From: Desmodus rotundus
Lineage: Eukaryota; Chordata; Mammalia; Chiroptera; Phyllostomidae
DNA: 64,000 bases
Direction: 5' to 3'
NCBI RefSeq assembly: GCF_022682495.2
Contig: NC_071391.1
Coordinates: forward strand, 14,917,680-14,981,679
Part shown: positions 48,693 to 59,160 of the stretch, in pieces
Layout of the letters: every line of letters starts with the position of its first letter
Numbering within the stretch: position 1 is the stretch's first letter
The notes under the pieces: generated by a model
What the model was told of the DNA's origin: nothing
Seen by the model: only the letters and a program-made list of their open reading frames with translations
Database searches by the model: none
Made by a program: the position numbers and the translations under genes

Positions 48693-49695
48693 ATTACACA
48701 GGCACACCTACCCACCCACTCCTCCTGGAGCTGGTGCAGACTTCAGGGAGTCGCAAGAAAGAAAAGAGAGGGACGTGGGAGGCAGGCGGCAGGAACCACA
48801 GCGTGATCTGTTAACAGCGAGAGAGAATGAATTCATTTCCTCCCTGAAGTAATTTGCCTGTAAATATTCACAAATATTCTCTCAGTCTTCCCATTAAAAA
48901 GAAACGCACAAATAAACCAGCCTACTCTGGGGCTTTGCACACAGGCTGCTGTTTCTGTCCTAAAATACATGGTGACTATTTTGCAGCAACTACCCACTAC
49001 CCACAAAGAGCCCCAGAGAGCGTCCTGGAGTGGGTCACCTGGAGAGCACAGGGGTGGCTTGGCAGAAGTCAGTGCAGGTCACTCAGGAGCTGAAGCAGAT
49101 TTGCCTGTGAGGCCCCGGGGGTAGCTGACCCAGCAGCCCAGAGGCCAGAACAGGGGGCCTCGCTGGCCAGGGTTTGGCTTGGCAAACTGCCCTCGCACCC
49201 CCACCACAACCACCCATTGGTGGGCCCAGAGGTCACCCACAGACAGGCCTCGGTGCTCCAAGTGGGTCCCTGGATAAGAAGAAAAACAAATGCTTTCTTA
49301 AAACACTAGAAATACATGCCATGTGGAGAGGGAGCACAGGCGGCCCCAGACAGAGAGGCTATTTGAGAACAGCGTCCCCTGGGCAAGGGGCTCTGCCAGG
49401 GCAGAAGGCATCCATTCAGTGACCAGGGCCCACGGGTCCTCTCACTGTTCTTCCCTGAGCCCCTCAGGAAGGGTCAGCATCAGCCAGACAGTGACAGGAC
49501 GCAGGCTCGAATAGAGGGGGTTGTCTTTCTCCCTCCAGACTGACCATGCGAACTCCGGGGGCACCAACAGGGGCTCAAGCCCTGAGCCCAGCCCTATGAC
49601 ATGCTCAGGACACGTGCCACACACAGGAAAGCTTGGCTAACCAAGTCTTAGGGCGACCATGGCAGACCCGTGCAAAACACTCGCCCCATGATGAG
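48693..49695. other. Unique non-coding sequence
   Basis: No repeat family is recognised. 48830-48920 is AT-rich (AGTAATTTGCCTGTAAATATTC and similar). No exon is supported. Confidence 0.4.
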
Positions 49696-49697
49696 CT

Positions 49698-49858
49698 CTG
49701 TGGCTTTAAGTCCTCAAGGCATCCCTAGGAGGCACGCTACTGTTATCATCCCCATCATGTAGAGGGGAAAACTGAGGTCCAGAGATGTAGTTGCACAGGG
49801 AGTGGGGGAGAGAGTCAGGATTCAAACCCAGACATTCTGGGTCCGGGGTCTGCATGCA
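49698..49858 (-). mobile_element. MIR SINE, antisense
   Basis: GGCACGCTACTGTTATCATCCCCATCATGTAGAGGGGAAAACTGAGGTCCAGAGATG (49732-49788), then GTCAGGATTCAAACCCAGACATTCTGGGTCC (49815-49845). Antisense MIR with core and B box complement. Confidence 0.92.
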
Positions 49859-49999
49859 AAACCACCAGTGTATGGAGGAGGGAAGGCAGAAAGCAGGAAG
49901 GAGCGGGGCCCCAGGACCAGGGTATGTCTGATGTTGTTGGGGCAGAGAGGAGGTGTGTGCCGTTTTTCTTTTCACTGTACGAAAGCCCTGGTGTGCAAC

Positions 50000-50152
50000 C
50001 CACCCCCATCGTTACCTCACTCAATCTCAGCACAGCACTGCGAAGAAAGGCTGTGATGCCCGACTCACAGATGAAGAAACCAAGGCTCACAAAGCTTCAT
50101 GGTCTTCTTCCAGCCAGCAAGGGAGAGCCAGGATTGGAATCTGGGCCAGCAC
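50000..50152 (-). mobile_element. MIR SINE, antisense
   Basis: TCACTCAATCTCAGCACAGCACTGCGAAGAAAGG, CGACTCACAGATGAAGAAACCAAGGCTCACAAAGC (50061-50095), AGCCAGCAAGGGAGAGCCAGGATTGGAATCTGGG (50113-50146). Antisense MIR blocks in order. Confidence 0.88.
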
Positions 50153-50194
50153 ACCACCGCCACCTCTGCTGGCTTCAGCTCCAGCTCCTGCACC

Positions 50195-50325
50195 AGTCAG
50201 AGAGTGACTTGGGGCAAGTTCTTCACCCGCTGGACCTCAGTTTCCACACCTGTGAAATGGTCTCTTTTTGAGCCCCGGCCCAGGGGAACCGGGACGATCT
50301 AAGGAGATGGCGGGAACACGAAGGA
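50195..50325 (+). mobile_element. MIR SINE
   Basis: AGAGAGTGACTTGGGGCAAGTTCTTCACCCGCTGGACCTCAGTTTCCACACCTGTGAAATGG (50199-50260), GGGGAACCGGGACGATCTAAGGAGATGG. Sense MIR core. It is the mirror partner of the antisense MIR ending 45 bases upstream. Confidence 0.9.
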
Positions 50326-51685
50326 TCACTGCAATGCACATGCCTACACCGCAGGCTCTCAAGCCTGAGAGCTGGCTGCACCTAGAGGGCTGACGTTTCC
50401 AACACTGCGCCCACCGCACCGCAGGATGCTCCGCCAGCAGAGAGATTCAATTATGGTCATTATGGTGCACTTAGGAAAACCAGGGAACAGGCTAATACAT
50501 TTTAGAAAGATTTGCAACAACAGAGGTTGAATCAAAACGAGTCTTCTACTTAACCCTCAGTTAAACAGAAAATCCACTTAACCACAAGGCAACGCTGTCT
50601 TCCCAGTCCCCAGTCAATCACTTTTTTTTTTACTGTCTGCCACTTTGCTTTATATTTCTATTACCCTGAACTGCCTTAGAATGAAAAGTAAGTTCACTGA
50701 TGGAGAGAAAGATGTGGGGTGGCGGGGAGAAAGTGTCTGTGGGTGTGCAGCCCGGACCAGTGCCCTCAAACCTTCGCTCCTTCTGATCCAAGGACACTCT
50801 GCTTAGATCCACCACTGCCACCGACGTGCATGGGCTTTGGAGAAAGCAGCTTGAGGGACCCAAGCAGGAGTGCTAATTCACACCTCCCACTATCCGCTTC
50901 TCCCCCCACAGGGAGTAAACCCAGTATCTGTAGTCATTGGAAGCTCCCTGAGAGAGACTGGGGAAGGGATGTGTTTAGAGGGGACTGTAGGGGCTGGAGC
51001 CTGTGACCCCCAAGTGTGCTGAGCCCCAGAGCAGAGGAGATCAGAGTGGTCAGGGAGGCACGATCAAGAGAAGGGAGAAGCTCAAGTTAGGGAGAGCGCT
51101 CCCCACAAAATGGGGAAGAAAACACTTTTCTCTGTCATTGAAAATGAAGCAGCGTGGACTATACACAAGGAAAAAGATGCTCTGGACACCGAATCTCCGG
51201 TCAAAATCCAGGATGCTCAGGGAAGCTGAAACTTCAGGTAGACAACAAATGACGTTTTGGTGCATGCCCCAAAGAGTGCATGGGACTGACGTTGCGTGGG
51301 ACATAGACAAAAAATTACTCATTGTCTTTATGAAGTTCCGATTCCACCGGGTGTCCTGTAGTTTACTAACTTCCAGGAGGCATGCACCTGACCATGGAAA
51401 CAAGCTGCAGGCCCCTGGCCCAGGGCTGCCCAGGAAGGGGTCCCACACAGCTGTGAGGCAGTGGGGATGGTGAGCAAAGAAAAGCAGGAAGTCCAACCGC
51501 ATGGGCTTTCTAGAGGCAACTCTGTTGAACGTGCGCCCGAGTGGGAACAAAGCAGGAAACAAGGGAGCCTCTTGTCCTGAGAGGGGACTGATCATTTCTT
51601 TTTCCTCTATTTTCTGAGCTCTGTAATGTTGTTTCATTGTCTTAACAATCACGGTGTCCACACGTACACAAAGCTCTCAACTGTT
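50326..51685. other. Unique non-coding sequence (contains the longest chance frame)
   Basis: 50440-50620 is AT-richer unique DNA. The longest open frame of the window (203 codons, minus strand, 51050-51661) lies here. It has no recognisable domain, and frames of this length are expected about once by chance in this much sequence. TTCCACCGGGTGTCCTGTAG at 51343-51362 resembles part of a dispersed repeat I cannot name. Confidence 0.4.
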
Positions 51686-51689
51686 CTTA

Positions 51690-51785
51690 TCTCGGAGAGA
51701 ATCAGGTTATCCTATCAGATGTTGAGCTCACTGAAGTCGAGGGTTGGGAAATTTTAATCTTGGTATCCCAATGGATACTCGGGAA
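51690..51785 (+). mobile_element. L2 LINE 3' fragment (weak)
   Basis: GAGCTCACTGAAGTCGAGGGTTGGG and TCTTGGTATCCCAATGGATACTCGGGAAATAA resemble L2 'aagctccatgagggcagggac ... tgtatccccagc ... caataaa'. Highly diverged, so low confidence. Confidence 0.4.
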
Positions 51786-51840
51786 ATAAGGGAGGGAGGA
51801 AGAATGGAGAGAGGGAGGAAGGGATGGAGGGAGAGTAATG
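51786..51840 (+). repeat. Purine-rich (GGGA/GGAA) tract
   Basis: AATAAGGGAGGGAGGAAGAATGGAGAGAGGG and similar words, nearly free of pyrimidines. Low-complexity. Confidence 0.85.
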
Positions 51841-53878
51841 AAGGACCAGTCAGCACAAATACCAGGAGTCGGGAAATTCCAATTGGAATGTGACCTCTGC
51901 GGGTGACGGGCCCTCCCAGGCCAGAGGAGCTCCTGTTGTCCTGGGTCTCCAGGCTGCCTCTGGTGTCTGGGGAGGCCTCTGTGGTCACGGACCAGGGTGT
52001 TATGGGGACAGCAGGCAGCACAAAGCCAGCCTCTGGCCTGAGGTCCCCTGCTCCCCCATCCTCTGCATTTACAGAGAACCACTGCCCAGCAAGGGGATGC
52101 ACTGCAGGACACGGAGCAGGCCTGGGAGCTTCCCCGGAGACAGAAAGCAGATTCTGCACCCTCCTGCTCTGCCCCATCCTGCTGCTGGGGGACGTGCTTC
52201 TTGGTTCAAGTTCAGTTAAACAGATGTGTTCCTAAGAGCCCTGTCTTTGAAGTCCGGGAGAAAATCTCAGCTCCAAAGGGACATTTCCTACCAAAAAGGC
52301 TCTCTGGGGAGTCCAGGCAGGAATAAAAACCAAAACCCCATGATCCTTATCTCCTGGTATTTATGAGATATTTTTTTCATTAGAACAGCTGCCTCCATGG
52401 GCCGCATGTCTGAAAGGCAAAGAGAGAGGAGGGAGGGCTGGCATCTTACTGAGGAGGGCTCGATGTGTCCCCAGGAGGGGCGCAGCGTGCCATCCACCAG
52501 GGCAAACTGTCAGATGGCACTCATAACTGGAGCTGTCAGGAACCGGAGCCAGATGCCCACCGACTCAGGGGCTCCCAGGACACCGGGCTCTGTGCTGCGT
52601 CCCATCTGAGCATATACTGGACCCTTACAAGCCCTGCTGCACCTGTCCCCCTGGACGCTACCTGCTCACACTGCAGGACCAGCCACAGAGTCTCCTCCCC
52701 AGGGTCTGTGGCGCACCTTCCACCGCCTACCCCCACCCCCGGCAACGACCCTCTTGTAAACATCTCCTTACGGGCGTGCCACGGGTGGGGTGGTGGGAGC
52801 AATGCGCAGGCGGCAGCGGATGGATTGCCTGTAGAGAATTAAAAAAACAAACAAAAAGCCCACAAAAGTTGACAGTTCTAAACAATGTCAGCGATAAAAC
52901 ACTCTGCCGTTAAAAAAAATCTTTTGTTGCTCTAAGTTCTTAATAATTGCAGTAGTCACCAGTGAGTTTTAATAAAATGTATGCAAGCTTCAAATGAACA
53001 CATTGTTATTACTCAACCTTTAATAAACATCAAGTTTACATGGCAGTTAGTGCCAAGAACACCCGCTTGTGCAGCCAGACCCCAGCGCGGGCTCATTCTG
53101 CTGCACACGTTCGTCTCCGTGTCGAGAACAAGGATTCAGGGTCACTGGAGCTCTCCCTGCAATCTCTTCACGTCTCCAGTGCCACCTGATGCCCTGAAGC
53201 CACCTGATATTCTCGCACTTGAGCAGTAGATCTGAACTAAGCTGTGACAGCTCAGTGGCCGGAAGGACCGGAAACAGAAACTGGATTCCTGCCACTGCGG
53301 CCGCCCCTACACAAGTCGCTCTCCGAACTTGTGGGGTTCACTCTTTCGGAACTTGCTTCATGTATATTTTCTTTTTTCAAAATATCCATTACTATAATAA
53401 AAAGTAGGAACCTGTTACTTTCCCCCCTTGTACTGTAGTGTTTGCTTGTCAGCTGGCAGGCTATATTATGCAGTTCACTAAAAGAAAATGTACTGTCTGC
53501 GTTTCTTTCCCGGGCAACATTGGAATCGGTGTTAGCTCATTGTTACTACCGGAAAGAATTTTGTTACATTGAGGAGGTATGAAGAAACCGTCTTCCCCTG
53601 CTGCACCTGTCCTTTCTTACGTCGGGCACCGGCAGCTGAACAGTGCCCTCCTTCCAGGTGGGTGCTAAGCCTAGGGCTTGCTCTTGCAGCTGGTTTCTCT
53701 TCCTCATCCCATGCCATTCAAATAGGTCCCAGAGCACTGTGAAAATAATCTCTGTTCGCCTCAGTGTCCTGGATGGGCCGCCCTCTAGGTAGCTCCAGGT
53801 AGCCTCAGGGGGGCACCTTCCACAGGACTCCCAGATCCCACAGCTCCCCACCATCTTCTCCATCTACACCCATTCCCA
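51841..53878. other. Unique non-coding sequence, largest repeat-poor block
   Basis: About 2 kb without a recognised dispersed repeat. 52840-53045 and 53335-53560 are AT-rich (for example ATTACTATAATAAAAAG near 53388). Frames up to 149 codons at 51728-52177 have no domain. If an exon is present, it could not be identified here. Confidence 0.4.
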
Positions 53879-53879
53879 G

Positions 53880-54885
53880 CAGATCTCATTCAGGCCTCGG
53901 GTTTGCAATGAGCTCTACAAGCTGATGGCTCCCAAATTTCTCTCTCCAGTCCCGACTTCACACCGGAACTCCAGGTTTGTATCTCCATCCTCGTTCTTGC
54001 CACCTCCATGGGGACAGTTAACAAATGTCTCAACTTAAAATGCCCCAAACAGAACTCAGTATGTTCCCCTCACTCTGCACAAGGTCTGACCCGCCCAGGT
54101 TCTTCCATTTCAGGCACAAATTCATGGTCATCCTTGACTCCTTTCTTCCTCTCCCACCACATCCCACCCAGCAGGAAGTCTGTCAGCAATACTTCCAAAA
54201 TCAATGCTGAGTGTTTTGGCTCCTCAGCACCTCCGCCACCTTCCTGTCCTTCCAAAGCACCTTGCCTCTTCCTTGGATCCTACCATCGGTCTCCACACAG
54301 TCTCCCCATCCCGTCCAGTCTGTTCCCCACACAGCAGCCAGCGTGATCTCGGTACAACGTAAATTTGATCCTGTCTCTTCCTCACGCACCGACTTCCCGC
54401 TGCACATGAAGTCAAACCCCGAAGTCCTCAACCTGGCTGCCAGACCCCTTCCGGCCTCCTCTCCTCCCACACCACCTGCGCTCTGGCACCCTGGCCTTCT
54501 GGCTGGTCCTTCGACATGCCAGCTGCCTGCCCACCTAACAGTCCTGCCTCTTGCCGTTCCCTCCACCAGGAAGGCTCTTTCCTCAGGTGGAGTCAAGGCT
54601 CGCTCCTCACTGCCTTCAGCTCTCTGCTCAGATGACGCCTGATCAGGAAGGCCTTCCCAGTGCCCCCTGCCCAACATAGCGACTCCCCGGGTCACACATG
54701 CCCTGTCCTTCCCTGCACCTGCTACTACTTGGCCTTTGGTTTGTTTGGTCTCTCTCTCCCCAACTAGAAGACAAGCTCCACAAGGACAGGGACTTGGCTG
54801 TTTCGGTCACTATGATATTCCCAGCATGCAGAGCGGAACCTGATACATAGTAGGGGCTCAACAAATATATATTAAATCAATGGTT
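53880..54885 (+). mobile_element. L2 LINE, about 1 kb of the 3' end
   Basis: The longest L2 copy here. AAACAGAACTCAGTATGTTCCCC, GTCATCCTTGACTCCTTTC (54127-54145), GTTCCCCACACAGCAGCCAGCGTGATC (54321-54347), ACTTCCCGCTGCACATGAAGTC, TCTGCTCAGATGACGCC, AACTAGAAGACAAGCTCCACAAGGACAGGGAC (54763-54794), and CATAGTAGGGGCTCAACAAATATATATTAAATCAATGG. ORF2 3' end through 3' terminus, frames broken. Confidence 0.95.
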
Positions 54886-54899
54886 GTGCACTCACATTT

Positions 54900-55005
54900 G
54901 ACATGTGCCCTCTAACTCACTCACTTTGGGCGAGGTATCGTTACCACCGCCCGTTCTGCAGACGGGGACACCGAGACTGCTCAGGTTTACCCCTCCAGAT
55001 CTCTC
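54900..55005 (-). mobile_element. MIR SINE, antisense fragment (weak)
   Basis: TATCGTTACCACCGCCCGTTCTGCAGACGGGGACACCGAGACTGCTCAGG (54935-54984) fits antisense MIR 'tattattatccccattttacagatgaggaaactgagg' with GC-directed changes. Neighbouring blocks are unclear. Confidence 0.55.
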
Positions 55006-55139
55006 ACGTAGCTAGCGATCGTTCCATGGTTAAAACACAGGCTTCAGAGGACAGGAAAGCAATAGAGAAAATTCATAAAACCTAAAGCTCGTTCTCTGAA
55101 AACATGCATAAAACCAAAAGGCCTCTAACCAGGCTAACT

Positions 55140-55141
<2 letters not shown>

Positions 55142-55189
<48 letters not shown>
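55142..55189. repeat. (GA)n microsatellite inside L1
   Basis: About twenty-four GA units between GGCTAACTAAA and AAGACACAAATTAC. The L1 consensus has only a short 'aaagaaaaaaagagagaagac' here, so the array expanded in place after insertion. Confidence 0.95.
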
Positions 55190-55191
<2 letters not shown>

Positions 55192-55859
55192 CACAAATTA
55201 CTAAATATCAGAAATGAAAGAGGGGACGTGACTATAGTTCCCATGAACATTAAAAGGATAACAAAAGAATACTATGAATGATTCTATGCCCATAAATTAT
55301 TAACTTTGATAAAATAGATCAATTCCTTGAAAGACACAATCTTCCCAAACTCACACAAGAAGAAACAATCTGAATAGGCCTATATCTATAAAATAAATTG
55401 AATCAATAATTAATCACATTTCGAAACAGAAAGCATTAGGCCCATTTAGGTTTACTGGTGAATTCTACCAAATACCTAAGTAAGCAATTATACCAGTTTT
55501 CTACAATCTCTTCCAGAAGATATGAGCAGAACGAATACTTAATAACTCATCCTATGAGGTTAGCATTACCCTAATGCCAAACAGATAAAGAAAACTATAG
55601 ACCAATATCTCTCATTAACATATACACAAAAATCCTCAACAAAATAATAGCAAATCAAATCTAACAATATATAAAAAGAATTATAGACCAGAGCCAAGGA
55701 ATGAATCCCAGGTATCCAAGACGGGTTTAGCATTTAAAAATCAATTAGGTAATCCATCATATCAACAGGCTAAAGAAGAAAAATCACACGGTCATCTCAA
55801 TAGATGCAGAAAAAGCACTTGGCGAAGTCCAACACCCACTCATGATTTTAAAAACTTGG

Positions 55860-56040
55860 CAAAACTAGGAGTGGAGGGATCTCCCCCACTCGGTGAAGAA
55901 CACCTGCGAAGAGCACACAGACGGCCCCGTGCTTGCGGCCAGAAACTGGGCGCTCCCCCACTAAGACCAGAGACAAGGCGGGGTGTCCCCTCCCACCGCC
56001 GCTTTTCGACATTGTACTGGGCGTCCCCAGCCACGATAGT
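55860..56040 (+). other. GC- and CpG-shifted patch within L1 ORF2
   Basis: The surrounding L1 is AT-rich, yet this stretch is GC-rich with many CpGs (ACGGCCCCG, GCTTGCGGCC, CACCGCCGC). It still aligns in frame with the L1 reverse-transcriptase segment: the translation keeps AKLGVEG and TRRGVP-like words where L1 has KLGIEG and TRQGCP. The frame stays open for 64 codons but carries many replacements. Confidence 0.8.
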
Positions 56041-56435
56041 AAGACCATGATTTTTAATGTTATTACAGACTGAGGAGGAAGGTTTTTTTAAACACGGTTT
56101 TATTTTTATAAATTGGGAAGGAAGAAATAAAAATTTCGTTGTTCACAGATGACCTGATTGTCTGTGTAGAAAATCTGAACGGAATGGCAAAAAACTCATG
56201 GAACGAGTAAACATTTACAGCAAAGCAAGGTTGCAGAGAACAATGTTAATATGTAAAGATCGATCGTTTCCCTCCCTGTATACTACCAACGGACAGGTGA
56301 AATTTGAATTTAAAACACAATCCCATTGCCACTAGCACCAGCAGAAATAAAATACTTAGGTATAGATGCAACAAACTATGCATGAGGAAAGCTACAAAAC
56401 TATGATGAAACTGAAGACATCAAAGAACGAAATAA

Positions 56436-56672
56436 TTGAAGATATTACACGTACATAAGATAGAAAGACTCAATATTGTCAAGAGGTCAGCTTCTCCGCG
56501 TAAGTTCTACAGATTCAATGCAATCTCAATCAAAACCCCAGCAAGTGGCTTTGTAGATACCGACAGACTAATTCTGAAACGTATGTGGAGAGGCAAAAGA
56601 CCCAGAAGGGCCATCACGATGCTGAAGAACAACAAAGCTGGAGGGCTGTCGCTACCTGAGGTCAAGACTTAG
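56436..56672 (+). pseudogene. L1 ORF2 relic with residual open frame
   Basis: A 78-codon frame whose product keeps L1 ORF2 words such as YRFNAISIKTP, KRPRRAI and NNKAGGLSLP, from the part after the RT domain. L1 ORF2p is about 1,270 residues, so this is only a leftover fragment flanked by stops. No separate gene is implied. Confidence 0.88.
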
Positions 56673-57717
56673 AATAAAGCTGCAGTAATCAAGACAGTGT
56701 GGGGCCAGGGAAAGAACAGAGACAAAGATCAGAAACGAAACAGAGAGCCCGGAGACAGACCCTCAGAAATACAGCAACCCGATCTGTGACGGAGGAGAAA
56801 GGTAATGTGAAGGAGAAGACGTTGTCTTTTTGACAAATTGTGCTGGAACCAGTGGACATTCACATACAAAAGAATGAATTTAGACAGAGATCTCACAAAC
56901 CTCACAAAAATTAACTCAAATGGATCGCAAACCTAAACGTAAAATGCAAAACTCTCAAACTCCTAAAAGACAACACAGAAGAAAAATCCAGGTGACTTTC
57001 GGTATGGCAATAACTTTTTAACTACAACACCAAAGGCACAATCCATTAAAACAATAATTGAGCTGATCTTCATTAGAATTTTTAAAAATTCTGCTCTGTG
57101 AGACACACTGTTAAGAGGGGAAATATTTGCAAAAGACATATAGGTAAAGAATTGTTATCGAAACTACACCAAGAACTCATCAAACTCATAAGTCAGTGAA
57201 CTGATTAAAAAATGACAAAAGACCTAGACAGACCACTGGCCAAGGATGCACAGATAGAAAATAAGCATGTAAGAAGGAGCTCAGCACCGTGTGTCATTAG
57301 GAAATGTCAAATTAAAACAATAATGAGAGCACTAATGACAGCTACTAGGATGACCCACAGACAACAGTGGGCCAAACACAGACAACACCGAACGCTGGGG
57401 AGCGGGTGGGGCAGCAGGAGCTCCCTTCCACTGCTGCTGGGAGTGCAACAGGGGCCAGCCACTTTGGAAGACAGACGGGCAGTTTCTCACAAAATTAAGC
57501 ATAATTTTACTATATGACCCAGCGATCGTGCTTCTGGGTTATTTACCCGAATGTGTTGAAAACATGTCCACGCAAAAGGCTTCAGCACACAGATATTTAC
57601 AGCAGCTTTACTCATAATTGCCCAAACTTGGAAGCAGCCCAGATGCCCTTCAGGAGGTGAATGGATAAATAAACCATAGTACGGTACACCCAGACAGTGG
57701 AATATTGTTCAGTGTTT

Positions 57718-57733
57718 AAAAGAAATGAGCTTA
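57718..57733 (+). repeat. Left target-site duplication of nested L1
   Basis: AAAAGAAATGAGCTTA, which is L1 ORF2 sequence of the host element ('aaaaagaaatgagcta'). A near copy AAAACGAAAAGAGCTA occurs at 58240-58255 after the nested L1's A-tail, with one indel and one or two mismatches. Confidence 0.8.
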
Positions 57734-58240
57734 GTGGCATTCCTCACAATAGCTAAATCACGGAGCAGCCCAAGTGTCCACCACGGTGAATGGATAAGCA
57801 ACGTGTAGTTTCTACATACTGCATCACTATAGAGACTACATTCAGTGAGTATTATTCAGCCTTAAAAAGAAGGACATTCTGACATATGCTACAACATGGA
57901 TGAACCTCGAGGGTTTCATGCTAAGTGAAATAAATCGGTCACTCCCCCCAAAATAGTGTATGATTCCACTTATATAAGGTACTTCGAGTAATAAGAATCC
58001 CAGAGACAGAAAGCATGTTGGCGGTTGCCAGGAGCTGGGAAAAGAGGGGAACAGGGGGCGGTTACTGTTTCATGCATGGAGAGTTTTAGTTTTACAACAT
58101 AAAAAGAGTTCTAGGGATGAACAGTGGTGACAGGGCAGGCCAATGTGACACCCTTTATACCACTGAACTGTACACTCAAAAATGGTTAAGACACTACATT
58201 TTGTTATGTACATTTTACCACAAGAAAAAAAAAAACTGGA
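57734..58240 (+). mobile_element. Nested L1 LINE 3' end inserted in the older L1
   Basis: CATTCCTCACAATAGCTAAATCACGG (57739-57764), CAAGTGTCCACCACGGTGAATGG, TATTATTCAGCCTTAAAAAGAAGGACATTCTGACATATGCTACAACATGGATGAACC (57849-57906), TATGATTCCACTTATATAAGG, and a TTGTTATGTACATTTTACCACAAGAAAAAAAAAAA tail. About 500 bases, 5'-truncated, same strand as its host. The host sequence is continuous across it. Confidence 0.93.
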
Positions 58241-58756
58241 AAACGAAAAGAGCTATGGAGGCATGAAAAGATAGAGGAGACTTACATGTGGGTACCACCA
58301 CGTGAAAGGGGCCAATCCCAAAAGGCTACACATGCTGTGATTCCAACTATATGACATCCTGGAAAAAGCAAAACTATGAAGGCAGAAAGAAGAGCTGTGC
58401 TCGCCAGGGCTGGGAGGGAGGGAAGAATGACTTGGCAATGCACAGAGGATTTTTAGGGCAGTGAAACTATGCTGCATGATAGTCTGATGGTGGACACATG
58501 TCATTCTGCATTTGTCAAAGCCCGTACAAGGCACGCCACCAACAGTGACCCTAATGTAAACCAGGGGCTTTGGGTGATAATGATGTGTCACTGCACGTTT
58601 GCTGATGGCGTGTATGTTCCGCTGTGGTGCGGAGGTCGATGGGGGGGTGGCCCTATGTGTGTAGGGGTGGGGAGAGTATGAGGACTCTGCACGTCCCCCT
58701 CAATGGTGCTGTGAACCTAGAACTGCTCTACAAAATAAGTCAATTTAAAAAAGGGT
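58241..58756 (+). mobile_element. L1 LINE, 3' remainder of the interrupted copy
   Basis: Continues the host L1: AAAAGAGCTATGGAGGCATGAAAAGATAGAGGAGAC (58246-58281), CAACTATATGACATCCTGG (58346-58364), AGAGGATTTTTAGGGCAGTGAAACTATGCTGC (58444-58475), GGACACATGTCATTCTGCATTTGTC, GGGTGATAATGATGTGTCA, and TGCTGTGAACCTAGAACTGCTCTACAAAATAAG (58707-58739). The 3' end is of the same type as the L1 at 4438-5388. Confidence 0.93.
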
Positions 58757-59045
58757 CTTCAGAGTCCAGAGCCCAGTCTCCTTCCTCCATCCCAGGGTGC
58801 CTACCTTTCACCACATGGCCCCGCCCAGGCCCCAGAAAGGAAGACCCCTTGGCACACCTCCAAGCACAGGGAGCAGCTCTGGTCATTTCTTCCCATGTCG
58901 GCAGCTCTAGGCAGGTAACAAGTTACTATAGCTGACAAAGCAGCATTGCCAGTGGATTTGGACTTCCTCCTTTGCTTCAGTGCTATTAATTAAAGTATAT
59001 TATTTTACACTTCTAAGTAATAGAAGGAGAAGCTGGGTGGGCAGA
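58757..59045. other. Unique non-coding sequence
   Basis: Short spacer with an AT-rich patch at 58980-59030. Nothing recognised. Confidence 0.4.
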
Positions 59046-59047
59046 GT

Positions 59048-59160
59048 GACCACCAGTCTAGAAGACTCGCAGATGAGGCCCGTCTCTCCCACTGCACAGC
59101 TGTGTGACCTTGAACAAGTCACTTCCCCTCTCTGGGGCTGACCCAGCCTCTGTAGCTGGG
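59048..59160 (+). mobile_element. MIR SINE
   Basis: GATGAGGCCCGTCTCTCCCACTGCACAGCTGTGTGACCTTGAACAAGTCACTTCCCCTCTCTGGGGC (59072-59138). Sense MIR core ('ctgccacttactagctgtgtgaccttgggcaagtcacttaacctctctgggc'). The 3' half is lost. Confidence 0.93.

Larger units (their letters stand above)
55042..57733 (+). mobile_element. L1 LINE, 5'-truncated ORF2, main part (interrupted)
   Basis: Sense L1 from the ORF2 endonuclease-RT linker: GAAATGAAAGAGGGGACG, TACTGGTGAATTCTACCAAA (55453-55472), TCTCAATAGATGCAGAAAAAGC (55795-55816), ACAGATGACCTGATTGTC (RT 'ADD' region, 56145-56162), TACAGATTCAATGCAATCTCAATC (56508-56531), AACAACAAAGCTGGAGGG, ATTAACTCAAATGGATCGCAAACC, TGCAAAAGACATATAGG and AATGGATAAATAAACC. 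Many stops and frameshifts. It is broken by a younger L1 at 57734 and resumes at 58241. Confidence 0.95.

Noticed and set aside
51050..51661. 203-codon open frame, minus strand, the longest in the window
   Set aside because: No recognisable domain, signal peptide or repeat of motifs. It lies in unique DNA without splice or promoter evidence, and about one frame of this length is expected by chance in 64 kb of this composition.
55856..56050. Arg/Pro-rich 64-codon frame as a novel small protein
   Set aside because: It aligns with the L1 reverse-transcriptase segment and is open only because the patch became GC-rich. It is an L1 relic.
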